Positions 13,701 to 50,856 of a stretch of DNA of 64,000 nt are shown here, in pieces. The position numbers and the translations under genes were made by a program. Position 1 is the stretch's first letter. Every line of letters starts with the position of its first letter. This DNA comes from Mimachlamys varia. Taxonomy: Eukaryota > Mollusca > Bivalvia > Pectinida > Pectinidae. The DNA lies in the NCBI GenBank assembly GCA_947623455.1, contig OX392531.1, positions 58,012,139 to 58,076,138 of the forward strand, written 5' to 3'. The notes under the pieces are model-generated. The model was not told where the DNA came from, did no database searches, and saw nothing but the letters and a program-made list of their open reading frames with translations.

Positions 13701-16700
13701 TCCCTCTGAAATATAACAGAACACATGTCCCTCTGAAATATAACAGAACACATGTCCCTCTGAAATATAACAGAACACACGTCCCTCTGAAATATAACAG
13801 AACACATGTCCCTCTGAAATATAACAGAACACATGTCCCTCTGAAATATAACAGAACACATATCCCTCTGAAATATAACAGAACACACGTCCCTCTGAAA
13901 TATAACAGAACACATGTCCCTCTTAAATATACCAGAATACATGTCCCTCTTAAATATAACAGAGCACATGTTCCTCTGAAATATAACAGAACACGTTTCC
14001 TTCTTAAATATACCAGAATACATGTCCCTCTTAAATATAACAGAGCACATGTTCCTCTTAAATATAACAGAACACGTGTCCCTCAAAAATATAACAGAAC
14101 ACGTGTCCCTCAAAAATATAACAGAGCACATGTCCCTCTGAAATATAACAGAACACATGTCTCACTGAAATATAACAGAACACACGTCCTTCTGAAATAT
14201 AACAGAACACATGTCCCTCTGAAATATAACAGAACACATGTCCCTCTTAAATATACCAGAATACATGTCCCTCTTAAATATAACAGAGCACATGTTCCTC
14301 TTAAATATAACAGAACACGTGTCCCTCAAAAATATAACAGAACACGTGTCCCTCAAAAATATGACAGAGCACATGTCCCTCTGAAATATAACAGAACACA
14401 TGTCCCTCTGAAATATAACAGAACACACGTCCTTCTGAAATATAACAGAACACATGTCCCTCTTAAATATAACAGAACACGCGTCCCTCTTAAATATACC
14501 AGAATACATGTCCCTCTTAAATATAACAGAACACATATCCCTCTGAAATATTACAGAACACATGTTCCTCTTAAATATAACAGAACACATATCCCTCTGA
14601 AATATTACAGAACACATGTTCCTCTAAAATATAACAGAACACATGTCCATCCAAATAAAACAGAAGACATGTCCCTCTGAAATATAACAGACCACGTGTC
14701 CCTCTTAAATATAACAGAAAACGTGTCCCTCTTAAATATAACAGAACACATGTCCCTCTGAAATATAACAGAACACATGTCCCTCTGAAATATAACAGAA
14801 CACATGTCCCTCTGAAATATAACAGAACACATGTCCCTCTGAAATATAACAGAACACACGTCCCTCTGAAATATAACAGAACACATGTCCCTCTGAAATA
14901 TAACAGAACACATGTCCCTCTGAAATATAACAGAACACATGTCCCTCTTAAATATAACAGAACACGCGTCCCTCTTAAATATACCAGAATACATCTCCCT
15001 CTTAAATATAACAGAACACATGTCCCTCTGAAATATTACAGAACACATGTTCCTCTAAAATATAACAGAACACATGTCCATCCAAATAAAACAGAAGACA
15101 TGTCCCTCTGAAATATAACAGAACACGTGTCCCTCTTAAATATAACAGAACACGTGTCCCTCTTAAATATAACAGAACACATGTCCCTCTGAAATATAAC
15201 AGAACACATGTCCCTCTGAAATATAACAGAACACATGTCCCTCTGAAATATAACAGAACACATGTCCCTCTGAAATATAACAGAACACACGTCCCTCTGA
15301 AATATAACAGAACATGTGTCCCTCTGAAATATAACAGAACACATGTCCCTCTTAAATATAACAGAACACATGTCCCTCCAAAATATAACAGAACACATGT
15401 CCCTCTGAAATAAAACAGAACACATGTCCCTCTGAAATATAACAGAACACATGACCCTCTGAAATATAACAGAGCACATGTCCTTCTGAAATATAACAGA
15501 ACACATGTCCCTCTGAAATATAACAGAACACACGTCCCTCTGAAATATAACAGAACACATGTCCCTCTGAAATATAACAGAGCACGTGTCCCTCCAAAAT
15601 ATAACAGAGCACATGTCCCTCTGAAATATAACAGAACACACGTCACTCTGAAATATAACAGAACACGTGTCCCTCTTAAATATAACAGAACACGCGCCCC
15701 TCTAAAATATAACAGAACACATGTCCCTCTTAAATATAACAGAGCACATGTTCCTCTTAAATATAACAGAACACGTGTCCCTCAAAAATATAACAAAACA
15801 CGTGTCCCTCTCAAAATATAACAGAGCACATGTCCCTCTGAAATATAACAGAACACATGTCTCACTGAAATATAACAGAACACACGTCCTCCTGAAATAT
15901 AACAGAACACATGTCCCTCTGAAATATAACAGAATACATGTCCCTCTTAAATATAACAGAGCACATGTTCCTCTTAAATATAACAGAACACACGTCCCTC
16001 TGAAATATAACAGAACACATGTCCCTCTGAAATATAACAGAACACATGTCCCTCTTAAATATAACAGAACACATGTCCCTCCAAAATATAACAGAACACA
16101 TGTCCCTCTGAAATAAAACAGAACACATGTCCCTCTGAAATATAACAGAACACATGTCCCTCTGAAATATAACAGAGCACATGTCCTTCTGAAATATAAC
16201 AGAACACATGTCCCTCTGAAATATAACAGAACACATGTCCCTCTGAAATATAACAGAACACATGTCCCTCTGAAATATAACAGAACACATGTCCCTCTGA
16301 AATATAACAGAACACACGTCCCTCTGAAATATAACAGAACACATGTCCCTCTGAAATATAACAGAACACATGTCCCTCTGAAATATAACAGAACACATGT
16401 CCCTCTGAAATATAACAGAACACATGTCCCTCTGAAATATAACAGAACACATGTCCCTCTTAAATATACCAGAATACATGTCCCTCTGAAATATAACAGA
16501 GCACATGTTCCTCTTAAATATAACAGAACACGTTTCCCTCTTAAATATACCAGAATACACGTCCCTCTGAAATATAACAGAACACGTGTCCCTCTTAAAT
16601 ATAACAGAACACGCGCCCCTCTAAAATATAACAGAACACATGTCCCTTTTAAATATAACAGAGCACATGTTCCTCTTAAATATAACAGAACACGTGTCCC

Positions 16701-19700
16701 TCAAAAATATAACAGAACACGTGTCCCTCTCAAAATATAACAGAGCACATGTCCCTCTGAAATATAACAGAACACATGTCTCACTGAAATATAACAGAAC
16801 ACACGTCCTCCTGAAATATAACAGAACACATGTCCCTCTGAAATATAACAGAATACATGTCCCTCTGAAATATAACAGAGCACATGTTCCTCTTAAATAT
16901 AACAGAACACACGTCCCTCTGAAATATAACAGAACACATGTCCCTCTGAAATATAACAGAACACATGTCCCTCTTAAATATAACAGAACACATGTCCCTC
17001 CAAAATATAACAGAACACATGTCCCTCTGAAATAAAACAGAACACATGTCCCTCTGAAATATAACAGAACACATGTCCCTCTGAAATATAACAGAGCACA
17101 TGTCCTTCTGAAATATAACAGAACACATGTCCCTCTGAAATATAACAGAACACATGTCCCTCTGAAATATAACAGAACACATGTCCCTCTGAAATATAAC
17201 AGAACACATGTCCCTCTGAAATATAACAGAACACACGTCCCTCTGAAATATAACAGAACACGTGTCCCTCAAAAATATAACAGAACACGTGTCCCTCTCA
17301 AAATATAACAGAGCACATGTCCCTCTGAAATATAACAGAACACATGTCTCACTGAAATATAACAGAACACACGTCCTTCTGAAATATAACAGAACACATG
17401 TCCCTCTGAAATATAACAGAACATATGTCCCTCTTAAATATAACAGAGCACATGTCCCTTAAAAATATAACAGAACACGTGTCCCTCCAAAATATAACAG
17501 AGCACATGTCCCTCTGAAATATAACAGAACACACGTCCCTCTGAAATATAACAGAACACGTGTCCCTTTGAAATATAACAGAACACGCGCCCCTCTAAAA
17601 TATAACAGAACACATGTCTCACTGAAATATAACAGAACACACGTCCTCCTGAAATATAACAGAACACACGTCCCTCTGAAATATAACAGAACACATGTCT
17701 CACTGAAATATAACAGAACACACGTCCTTCTGAAATATAACAGAACACATGTCCCTCTGAAATATAACAGAACACATGTCCCTCTTAAATATAACAGAAC
17801 ACGCGTCCCTCTTAAATATACCAGAATACATCTCCCTCTTAAATATAACAGAACACATATCCCTCTGAAATATTACAGAACACATGTTCCTCTAAAATAT
17901 AACAGAACACATGTCCATCCAAATAAAACAGAAGACATGTCCCTCTGAAATATAACAGAACACGTGTCCCTCTTAAATATAACAGAACACGTGTCCCTCT
18001 TAAATATAACAGAACACATGTCCCTCTGAAATATAACAGAACACATGTCCCTCTGAAATATAACAGAACACATGTCCCTCTGAAATATAACAGAACACAT
18101 GTCCCTCTTAAATATAACAGAACACGCGTCCCTCTTAAATATACCAGAATACATCTCCCTCTTAAATATAACAGAACACATATCCCTCTGAAATATTACA
18201 AAACACATGTTCCTCTAAAATATAACAGAACACATGTCCATCCAAATAAAACAGAAGACATGTCCCTCTGAAATATAACAGAACACGTGTCCCTCTTAAA
18301 TATAACAGAACACGTGTCCCTCTTAAATATAACAGAACACATGTCCCTCTGAAATATAACAGAACACATGTCCCTCTGAAATATAACAGAACACATGTCC
18401 CTCTGAAATATAACAGAACACATGTCCCTATGAAATATAACAGAACACACGTCCCTCTGAAATATAACAGAACACATGTCCCTCTGAAATATAACAGAAC
18501 ACATGTCCCTCTTAAATATAACAGAACACATGTCCCTCCAAAATATAACAGAACACATGTCCCTCTGAAATAAAACAGAACACATGTCCCTCTGAAATAT
18601 AACAGAACACATGTCCCTCTGAAATATAACAGAGCACATGTCCTTCTGAAATATAACAGAACACATGTCCCTCTGAAATATAACAGAACACATGTCCCTC
18701 TGAAATATAATAGAACACATGTCCCTCTGAAATATAACAGAACACATGTCCCTCTGAAATATAACAGAACACACGTCCCTCTGAAATATAACAGAACACA
18801 TGTCCCTCTGAAATATAACAGAACACATGTCCCTCTGAAATATAACAGAACACATGTCCCTCTGAAATATAACAGAACACACGTCCCTCTGAAATATAAC
18901 AGAACACATGTCCCTCTTAAATATACCAGAATACATGTCCCTCTTAAATATAACAGAGCACATGTTCCTCTTAAATATAACAGAACACGTGTCCCTCAAA
19001 AATATAACAGAACACGTGTCCCTCTCAAAATATAACAGAGCACATGTCCCTCTGAAATATAACAGAACACATGTCCCTCTTAAATATAACAGAACACATG
19101 TCCCTCTGAAATATAACAGAACATATGTCCCTCTTAAATATAACAGAGCACATGTCCCTTAAAAATATAACAGAACACGTGTCCCTCCAAAATATAACAG
19201 AGCACATGTCCCTCTGAAATATAACAGAACACACGTCCCTCTGAAATATAACAGAACACGTGTCCCTTTGAAATATAACAGAACACGCGCCCCTCTAAAA
19301 TATAACAGAACACATGTCTCACTGAAATATAACAGAACACACGTCCTCCTGAAATATAACAGAACACATGTCCCTCTGAAATATAACAGAACACATGTCT
19401 CACTGAAATATAACAGAACACATGTCCCTCTGAAATATAATAGAACACATGTCCCTCTGAAATATAACAGAACACATGTCCCTCTGAAATATAACAGAAC
19501 ACACGTCCTTCTGAAATATAACAGAACACATGTCCCTCTGAAATATAACAGAACATATGTCCCTCTTAAATATAACAGAGCACATGTCCCTTAAAAATAT
19601 AACAGAACACGTGTCCCTCCAAAATATAACAGAGCACATGTCCCTCTGAAATATAACAGAACACACGTCCCTCTGAAATATAACAGAACACGTGTCCCTT

Positions 19701-22128
19701 TGAAATATAACAGAACACGCGCCCCTCTAAAATATAACAGAACACATGTCTCACTGAAATATAACAGAACACATGTCTCACTGAAATATAACAGAACACA
19801 CGTCCTCCTGAAATATAACAGAACACACGTCCCTCTGAAATATAACAGAACACATGTCTCACTGAAATATAACAGAACACATGTCCCTCTGAAATATAAC
19901 AGAACACACGTCCTCCTGAAATATAACAGAACACACGTCCCTCTGAAATATAACAGAACACATGTCTCACTGAAATATAACAGAACACACGTCCTTCTGA
20001 AATATAACAGAACACATGTCCCTCTGAAATATAACAGAACACATGTCCCTCTTAAATATAACAGAACACGCGTCCCTCTTAAATATACCAGAATACATGT
20101 CCCTCTTAAATATAACAGAACACATATCCCTCTGAAATATTACAGAACACATGTTCCTCTAAAATATAACAGAACACATGTCCATCCAAATAAAACAGAA
20201 GACATGTCCCTCTGAAATATAACAGAACACGTGTCCCTCTTAAATATAACAGAACACGTGTCCCTCTTAAATATAACAGAACACATGTCCCTCTGAAATA
20301 TAACAGAATACATGTCCCTCTTAAATATAACAGAACACATATCCCTCTGAAATATTACAGAACACATGTTCCTCTAAAATATAACAGAACACATGTCCAT
20401 CCAAATAAAACAGAAGACATGTCCCTCTGAAATATAACAGAACACGTGTCCCTCTTAAATATAACAGAACACGTGTCCCTCTTAAATATAACAGAACACA
20501 TGTCCCTCTGAAATATAACAGAACACATGTCCCTCTTAAATATAACAGAACACATGTCTCATTGAAATAAAACAGAACACGTGTCCCTCTGAAATATAAC
20601 AGAACACGTGTCCTTCTGAAATATAACAGAACACATGTCCCTCCAAAATATAACAAACACATGTCCCTCTGAAATATAACAGAACACGTGTCTCACTGAA
20701 ATATAACAGAATACATGTCTCACTGAAATATAACAGAACACATGTCCCTCTGAGATATAACAGAATACATGTCCCTCTGAAATATAACAACACACGTCCC
20801 TCTGAAATATAACAGAACACGCGTCCCTCTTAAATATATGGGAACACATGTCCCTCTTAAATATATGGGAACACATGTAACTCCAAAATATAACAGAACA
20901 CACGTCCCTCTGAAATATAACAGAACACACGTCCCTCTGAAATATAACAGAACATATGTCCCTCTTAAATATAGGGGAACACATGTCCCTCTTAAATATA
21001 TGGGAACACATGTACCTCCAAAATATAACAGAACACACGTCCCTCTGAAATATAACAGAACACACGTCCCTCTGAAATATAACAGAACACATGCCCCTCT
21101 TAAATATAACAGAACACATGTCTCATTGAAATAAAACAGAACACGTGTCCCTCTGAAATATAACAGAACACACGTCCCTCTTAAATTTAACAGAACACAT
21201 GTCCCTCTTAAATATAACAGAACACATGTACCTCCAAAATATAACAGAACACATGTCTCATTGAAATAAAACAGAACACGTGTCCCTCTGAAATATAACA
21301 GAACACATGTCCCTCTGAAATATAACAGAACACATGTCCCTCTGAAATATAACAGAACACACGTCCCTCTGAAATATAACAGAATACATGTCTCACTGAA
21401 ATATAACAGAACACATGTCCCTCTGAAATATAACAGAACACACGTCCCTCTGAAATATAACAGAACACATGTCCCTCTGAAATATAACAGAACACATGTC
21501 CCTCTGAAATATAACAGAACACATGTCTCACTGAAATATAACAAACACATGTCCCTCTGAAATATAACAGAACACATGTCCCTCTGAAGTATAACAGAAC
21601 ACATGTCCCTCCAAAATATAACAAACACATGTCCCTCTGAAATATAACAGAACACATGTCCCTCTGAGGTATAACAGAACACATGTCCCTCCAAAATATA
21701 ACAAACACATGTCCCTCTGAAATATAACAAACACATGTCCCTCTGAAATTTAACAGAACACATGTCCCTCCAAAATATAACAAACACATGTCCCTCTGAA
21801 ATATAACAAACACATGTCCCTCCAAAATATAACAAACACATGTCCCTCTGAAATATAACAGAATGCATGTCCCTCTGAAATATAACAGAAGACATGTCCC
21901 TCTGAAATATAACAGAACACATGTCCCTCCAAAATATAACAGAACACATGTCCCTCTGAAATGTAACAAAATACATGTCCCTCTGAAATATAACAGAAGA
22001 CATGTCCCTCTGAAATATAACAGAAGACATGTCCCTCCAAAATATAACAGAACACATGTCCCTCTGAAATATAACAGAACACGTGTCCCTCTAAAATATA
22101 ACAGAACACGCGTTCCTCTAAGATATTA
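7705..22128. repeat. Satellite array 3, 27-bp unit with higher-order repeats
   Basis: Over 500 copies of a 27-bp unit with core CATGTCCCTCTGAAATATAA and linker CAGAACA. Variant monomers (TTAAATATACCAGAATAC, CGTGTCCCTCAAAAATA, ATGTCTCACTG, CGTCCTTCTG) occur in fixed orders. A distinctive monomer (GTCCATCCAAATAAAAC) recurs at least eleven times (8276, 9625, 10921, 12487, 13269, 14645, 15076, 17913, 18236, 20180, 20395). The block at about 9551-10846 reappears 1,296 bp (48 units) later almost unchanged. The unit length is a multiple of three and nearly stop-free on both strands, so nonapeptide-repeat frames are open both ways. I do not annotate these as genes. Confidence 0.97.
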
Positions 22129-22435
22129 GAGAAAAGCACTTCTTTCTAAAACATAAAAGGTTAGCATGTCAGTCGAATAAATAAAAAAAATCGAACCTCA
22201 CATCCCTTCAAAAAAATGAGATGAAGAGGTCCCTTTGACCCATAAGAGAAAAAACATATCCCTCTATGAAATAAGAGATCCGCAAGTCCCTCTAAGATAA
22301 ACAGATAGTATGCCCCTCAAAGTTCAGAATGTCTCTCTAAAATATAAAACATAACAATTTCCCTCTCAGAAATAAAAGACTTGCATGACCCTCTAAAACA
22401 TAAAATATAACAACGTCCCTCTCAGAATGGTTAGC
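22129..22435. repeat. Decayed edge of array 3
   Basis: Degenerate 27-bp-type monomers continue past the clean array. Fragments such as TCCCTCTATGAAATAAGAG, GTCTCTCTAAAATATAA and GTCCCTCTCAGAA are recognisable, but the phase and length are irregular. Confidence 0.75.
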
Positions 22436-22455
22436 AATAAAATGTGTATAACTCT

Positions 22456-22669
22456 TACTTGCCAACTTTTTGAAATTTACATGGGTGATATTACGCGTCC
22501 TCAGAATTGAAAACGTAAATAATAAGTAACCATATACATTTAGAGGGAAAATAACACTTTTAAATGGATTCTTTTGAGCTCTTAGGAACAGTCTAGCAAA
22601 GTTGAAAATACAACATTTCGGGGTTTAAAATTGGGAGTCTCCCTCCTAAATAGGGAGGGTTGGCAAGTA
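22456..22669. mobile_element. MITE-like element with 11-bp terminal inverted repeats
   Basis: TACTTGCCAAC at 22456-22466 and its exact reverse complement GTTGGCAAGTA at 22659-22669 bound a 214-bp AT-rich segment with no coding capacity. Just inside the right end is a CCCTCC...GGGAGGG hairpin (about 22641-22659). No clear target-site duplication is visible, so the exact ends are uncertain. It lies about 600 bp upstream of the KDM1A start codon. Confidence 0.55.
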
Positions 22670-23102
22670 TGAAATTTCATTAACTAATCCACGATAACTT
22701 TCTTTACACTGCGACATATTATCATTGCCTTCAACAAGATTTAACGCTTCCTGCTATTACATTTACCAGGGACGTATATATGTCCCTGTATTTACAAATG
22801 AAGAATATATTATTGATACAATGGAAAAGAACAAATAGTATTCGGACAAACGGCCAGCAATCGTAAGTTTTCATCGCTTTTGCTGGCTAGTAGGCCTATC
22901 ATTTCCTCAGCCGATACTAAAAGTAAGATCAAAAGGTGAAAAATATCCATGCAAATCCTACCAAATTAAGCTACAAGCATGAATGGGTAAATACTAGATG
23001 AACCAACCTCAATTTGATTTATAACTGTAACATAAAAACCGTTTCATTTAAGGTTTTGTAATAGTTTTTTTATAGATCCATAGAACTGAAACGTAAACGA
23101 AT
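22670..23102. other. KDM1A upstream region, distal
   Basis: No gene is seen. There is one short hairpin (CAGGGAC / GTCCCTG about 22768-22789). The region is otherwise AT-rich single-copy sequence upstream of the promoter. Confidence 0.5.
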
Positions 23103-23265
23103 ACCGGAAGTAGCATTATTCCGTACTTGAAAGAATGTGTCGGTTTACCTTTTATTAACGGTTCTGTACTTCCGCTTGTGTGCTTTGTGTTGTCGGCGTC
23201 AGATGCAGCATTGTCTTTTGATCAAAACATTTCAATTTCTCTTCTCAATTAAGATAACATAAGAA
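23103..23265 (+). promoter_or_regulatory. Probable TATA-less KDM1A promoter and 5' leader with ETS sites
   Basis: ACCGGAAGT at 23103-23111 and an opposite-strand GCGGAAGT (read as ACTTCCGC at 23168-23175) are strong ETS/GABP-type motifs. Such motifs are typical of housekeeping promoters that lack a TATA box, and no TATA box is evident here. The start site cannot be placed by eye. An in-frame TAA at 23260-23262 lies two codons before the ATG at 23266 and supports that start. Another ACCGGAAGTG occurs in intron 1 at 23917-23926. Confidence 0.5.
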
Positions 23266-48942
<25,677 letters not shown>

Positions 48943-50235
48943 CCATCCTCATAACTATTGTGTTTCATGAGAGGACAGGTGGTTGTTCAGGACCACCCAC
49001 ACAAGCTGGCAGACTTCTTACCTGGATCTCGAGAATTGGTTTACTATGATAGTGACTGGTGCTAGCTGTGACACAGACAATTAGTGCTTACATGATGGAG
49101 GTGACACGGAATATCATCAGTACTTGTATTTGTCAGTAACTCCAACATTACATGATGGAGGTGACACAGAATAACATCAGTACTTGTGTTTGTCAGTAAC
49201 TCCTACTTCAGTGTGTGGTTGATGAAACTGAATCTGACATAGATGGTTTTACTACACCATTTAGCACGGGTGATATATCCAGACCAAAGATTAAATACTT
49301 TGATTCATCTATCTTCAAGTTAGTGAAAGTGTGATGGAACATGGATCACTTTGGCCCAAATAAAAGTATATAAATCAATAGCATACAAAGCTCCAAGTGC
49401 ATACAGGCCAGCTTCAATGCAGCTTTGTTAAAATCTAAAGTGACTTTTTTAGGAAATGTCTGGGTTATTCAGACAGTTTAATAGCAAAAATAAAAATCTA
49501 TCCTTGGAAAGCTGGCTGACAGTGGGTCAGCTGAATAAAGATCCACGAGACCTGAGATATTGAAAGCTGGCTGACAGTGGGTCAGCTGAATAAAGATCCA
49601 CGAGACCTGAGATATTGAAAGGATTCTCATTAACTCGTTCACCCCTGAAGACACATTTAAACTCTTCCAATTCAAAGATTGGAATAGTTCATTATGGAAT
49701 TTCAGAGGTGAACAAGTTGAATACACCACCCATATGAGTGTTACATGGTGGAGTGTAGGACACCTGATTATTATTCCTGAAGTATATTGTCACCTGTCAA
49801 TATATACCATGGATCGATGTACGTCACGTGGTTTATTCGTAATCATATCTGAGCATTATTTTAACTTTAAATGTGGATAGGATAGGACTGATGAATGATT
49901 AATTAAAGCATTTTCTATCATGTTAGTGCATTAATCACCAGTGTACTTCTGTTGTATGATGTGCTGACATTGGAGTGTGCTTACATGTTTACTTACTTAT
50001 CAGGCCATTTATTTCATCTTCAATCTCATTAAAATACATATCCTCACTATTACTATCGTGTGTAGCCTACCTAGTAATAGTGATGATCTGTATTTTAATC
50101 AGATTGTTTCATCTTTTGATAACCGAATTTGTAATGTTTGTTGATTTTCAAGATGCAATAATGAAGCATACATGTACGTGTATTGTGACTTGTTTTGTTT
50201 ATCTTACATAAAAATAAAGATTTTTTGTGGCTTTA
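48943..50235 (+). other. KDM1A 3' UTR (probable)
   Basis: Non-coding sequence after the stop. It contains a 60-bp duplication (CATGATGGAGGTGACAC at 49091 and 49151) and a 55-bp duplication (GCTGGCTGACAGTGGGTCAG at 49511 and 49566). Several AATAAA hexamers occur (about 49359, 49488). The true end is not known; the best candidate is at 50213. Confidence 0.5.
50213..50218 (+). terminator. Candidate polyadenylation signal
   Basis: AATAAA is followed within a few bases by a T-rich/GT stretch (TTTTTTGTGG, 50221-50230), as expected of a cleavage site and downstream element. Earlier AATAAA sites could give a shorter UTR. Confidence 0.5.
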
Positions 50236-50270
50236 TGCTATTTTTGATTATATTTTGTTTCTCTGTTTTT

Positions 50271-50856
50271 AGCTCACCAGTCTAAAAGACAATAGAGGTA
50301 ATACCATGCTGTGGTGTCCATTGCCCGTCCAACGTTAAGATTTTACTTCAAACAATTCTCTCAATAACCAAAAGGCTAGGAGTACTGAGCCAGTAGCATG
50401 CTGGTATGAAGGGCTACCAATTTTGTTCAAATGAATGACCTTGAACCACTTTCTAGGTCACTGAGATTTAATGTCTTCAAATCTTTAAGCAATTATCTCT
50501 TTAACCAAATAGCTCATTATACTTCTTCTCAATGACAAAAATACACAGGGTGCTGATATTTTGTATGTGGACTCCCATGACCTTAAAAATACAAGGTCAG
50601 AGTCACTCATTTTAACAAACTTGGTAACCCTTCATTCCAGCATGCTACAGGCAATATATCAGTACGTTAGGCATTTTGGTCATTGAGAAGAAGATTGTTG
50701 AAAATTTTCAGACATTTGACCCATGTGACCTTGAACATAGGCCAAGGTCATTCATTTGAACAATTTTGGTATCCCTTCATCCTGAAAGTTTTGAGACCTT
50801 TGACCTCTGTGACTTTTAAAGTGTATCAAGGTCACTCCCTTCAACAAATTTGGAAA
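50271..50856. mobile_element. Interspersed element 4, truncated
   Basis: It begins AGCTCACC like element 3 and has CTGTGGTGTCCATTGCCCGTCC. Diverged internal units carrying CCTTGAAC/AAGGTCA motifs follow (for example TTCAACAAATTTGG, TTTGAACAATTTTGG). No 3' hairpin is found. The 28-bp satellite starts where it stops, about 50857, so its 3' end has probably been lost. Confidence 0.5.

Noticed and set aside
7613..22139. Long nonapeptide-repeat frames on both strands of array 3
   Set aside because: The 27-bp unit is open on both strands and in several frames. Changes occur without codon-position bias that I can see, and there is no signal peptide, promoter or stable start.
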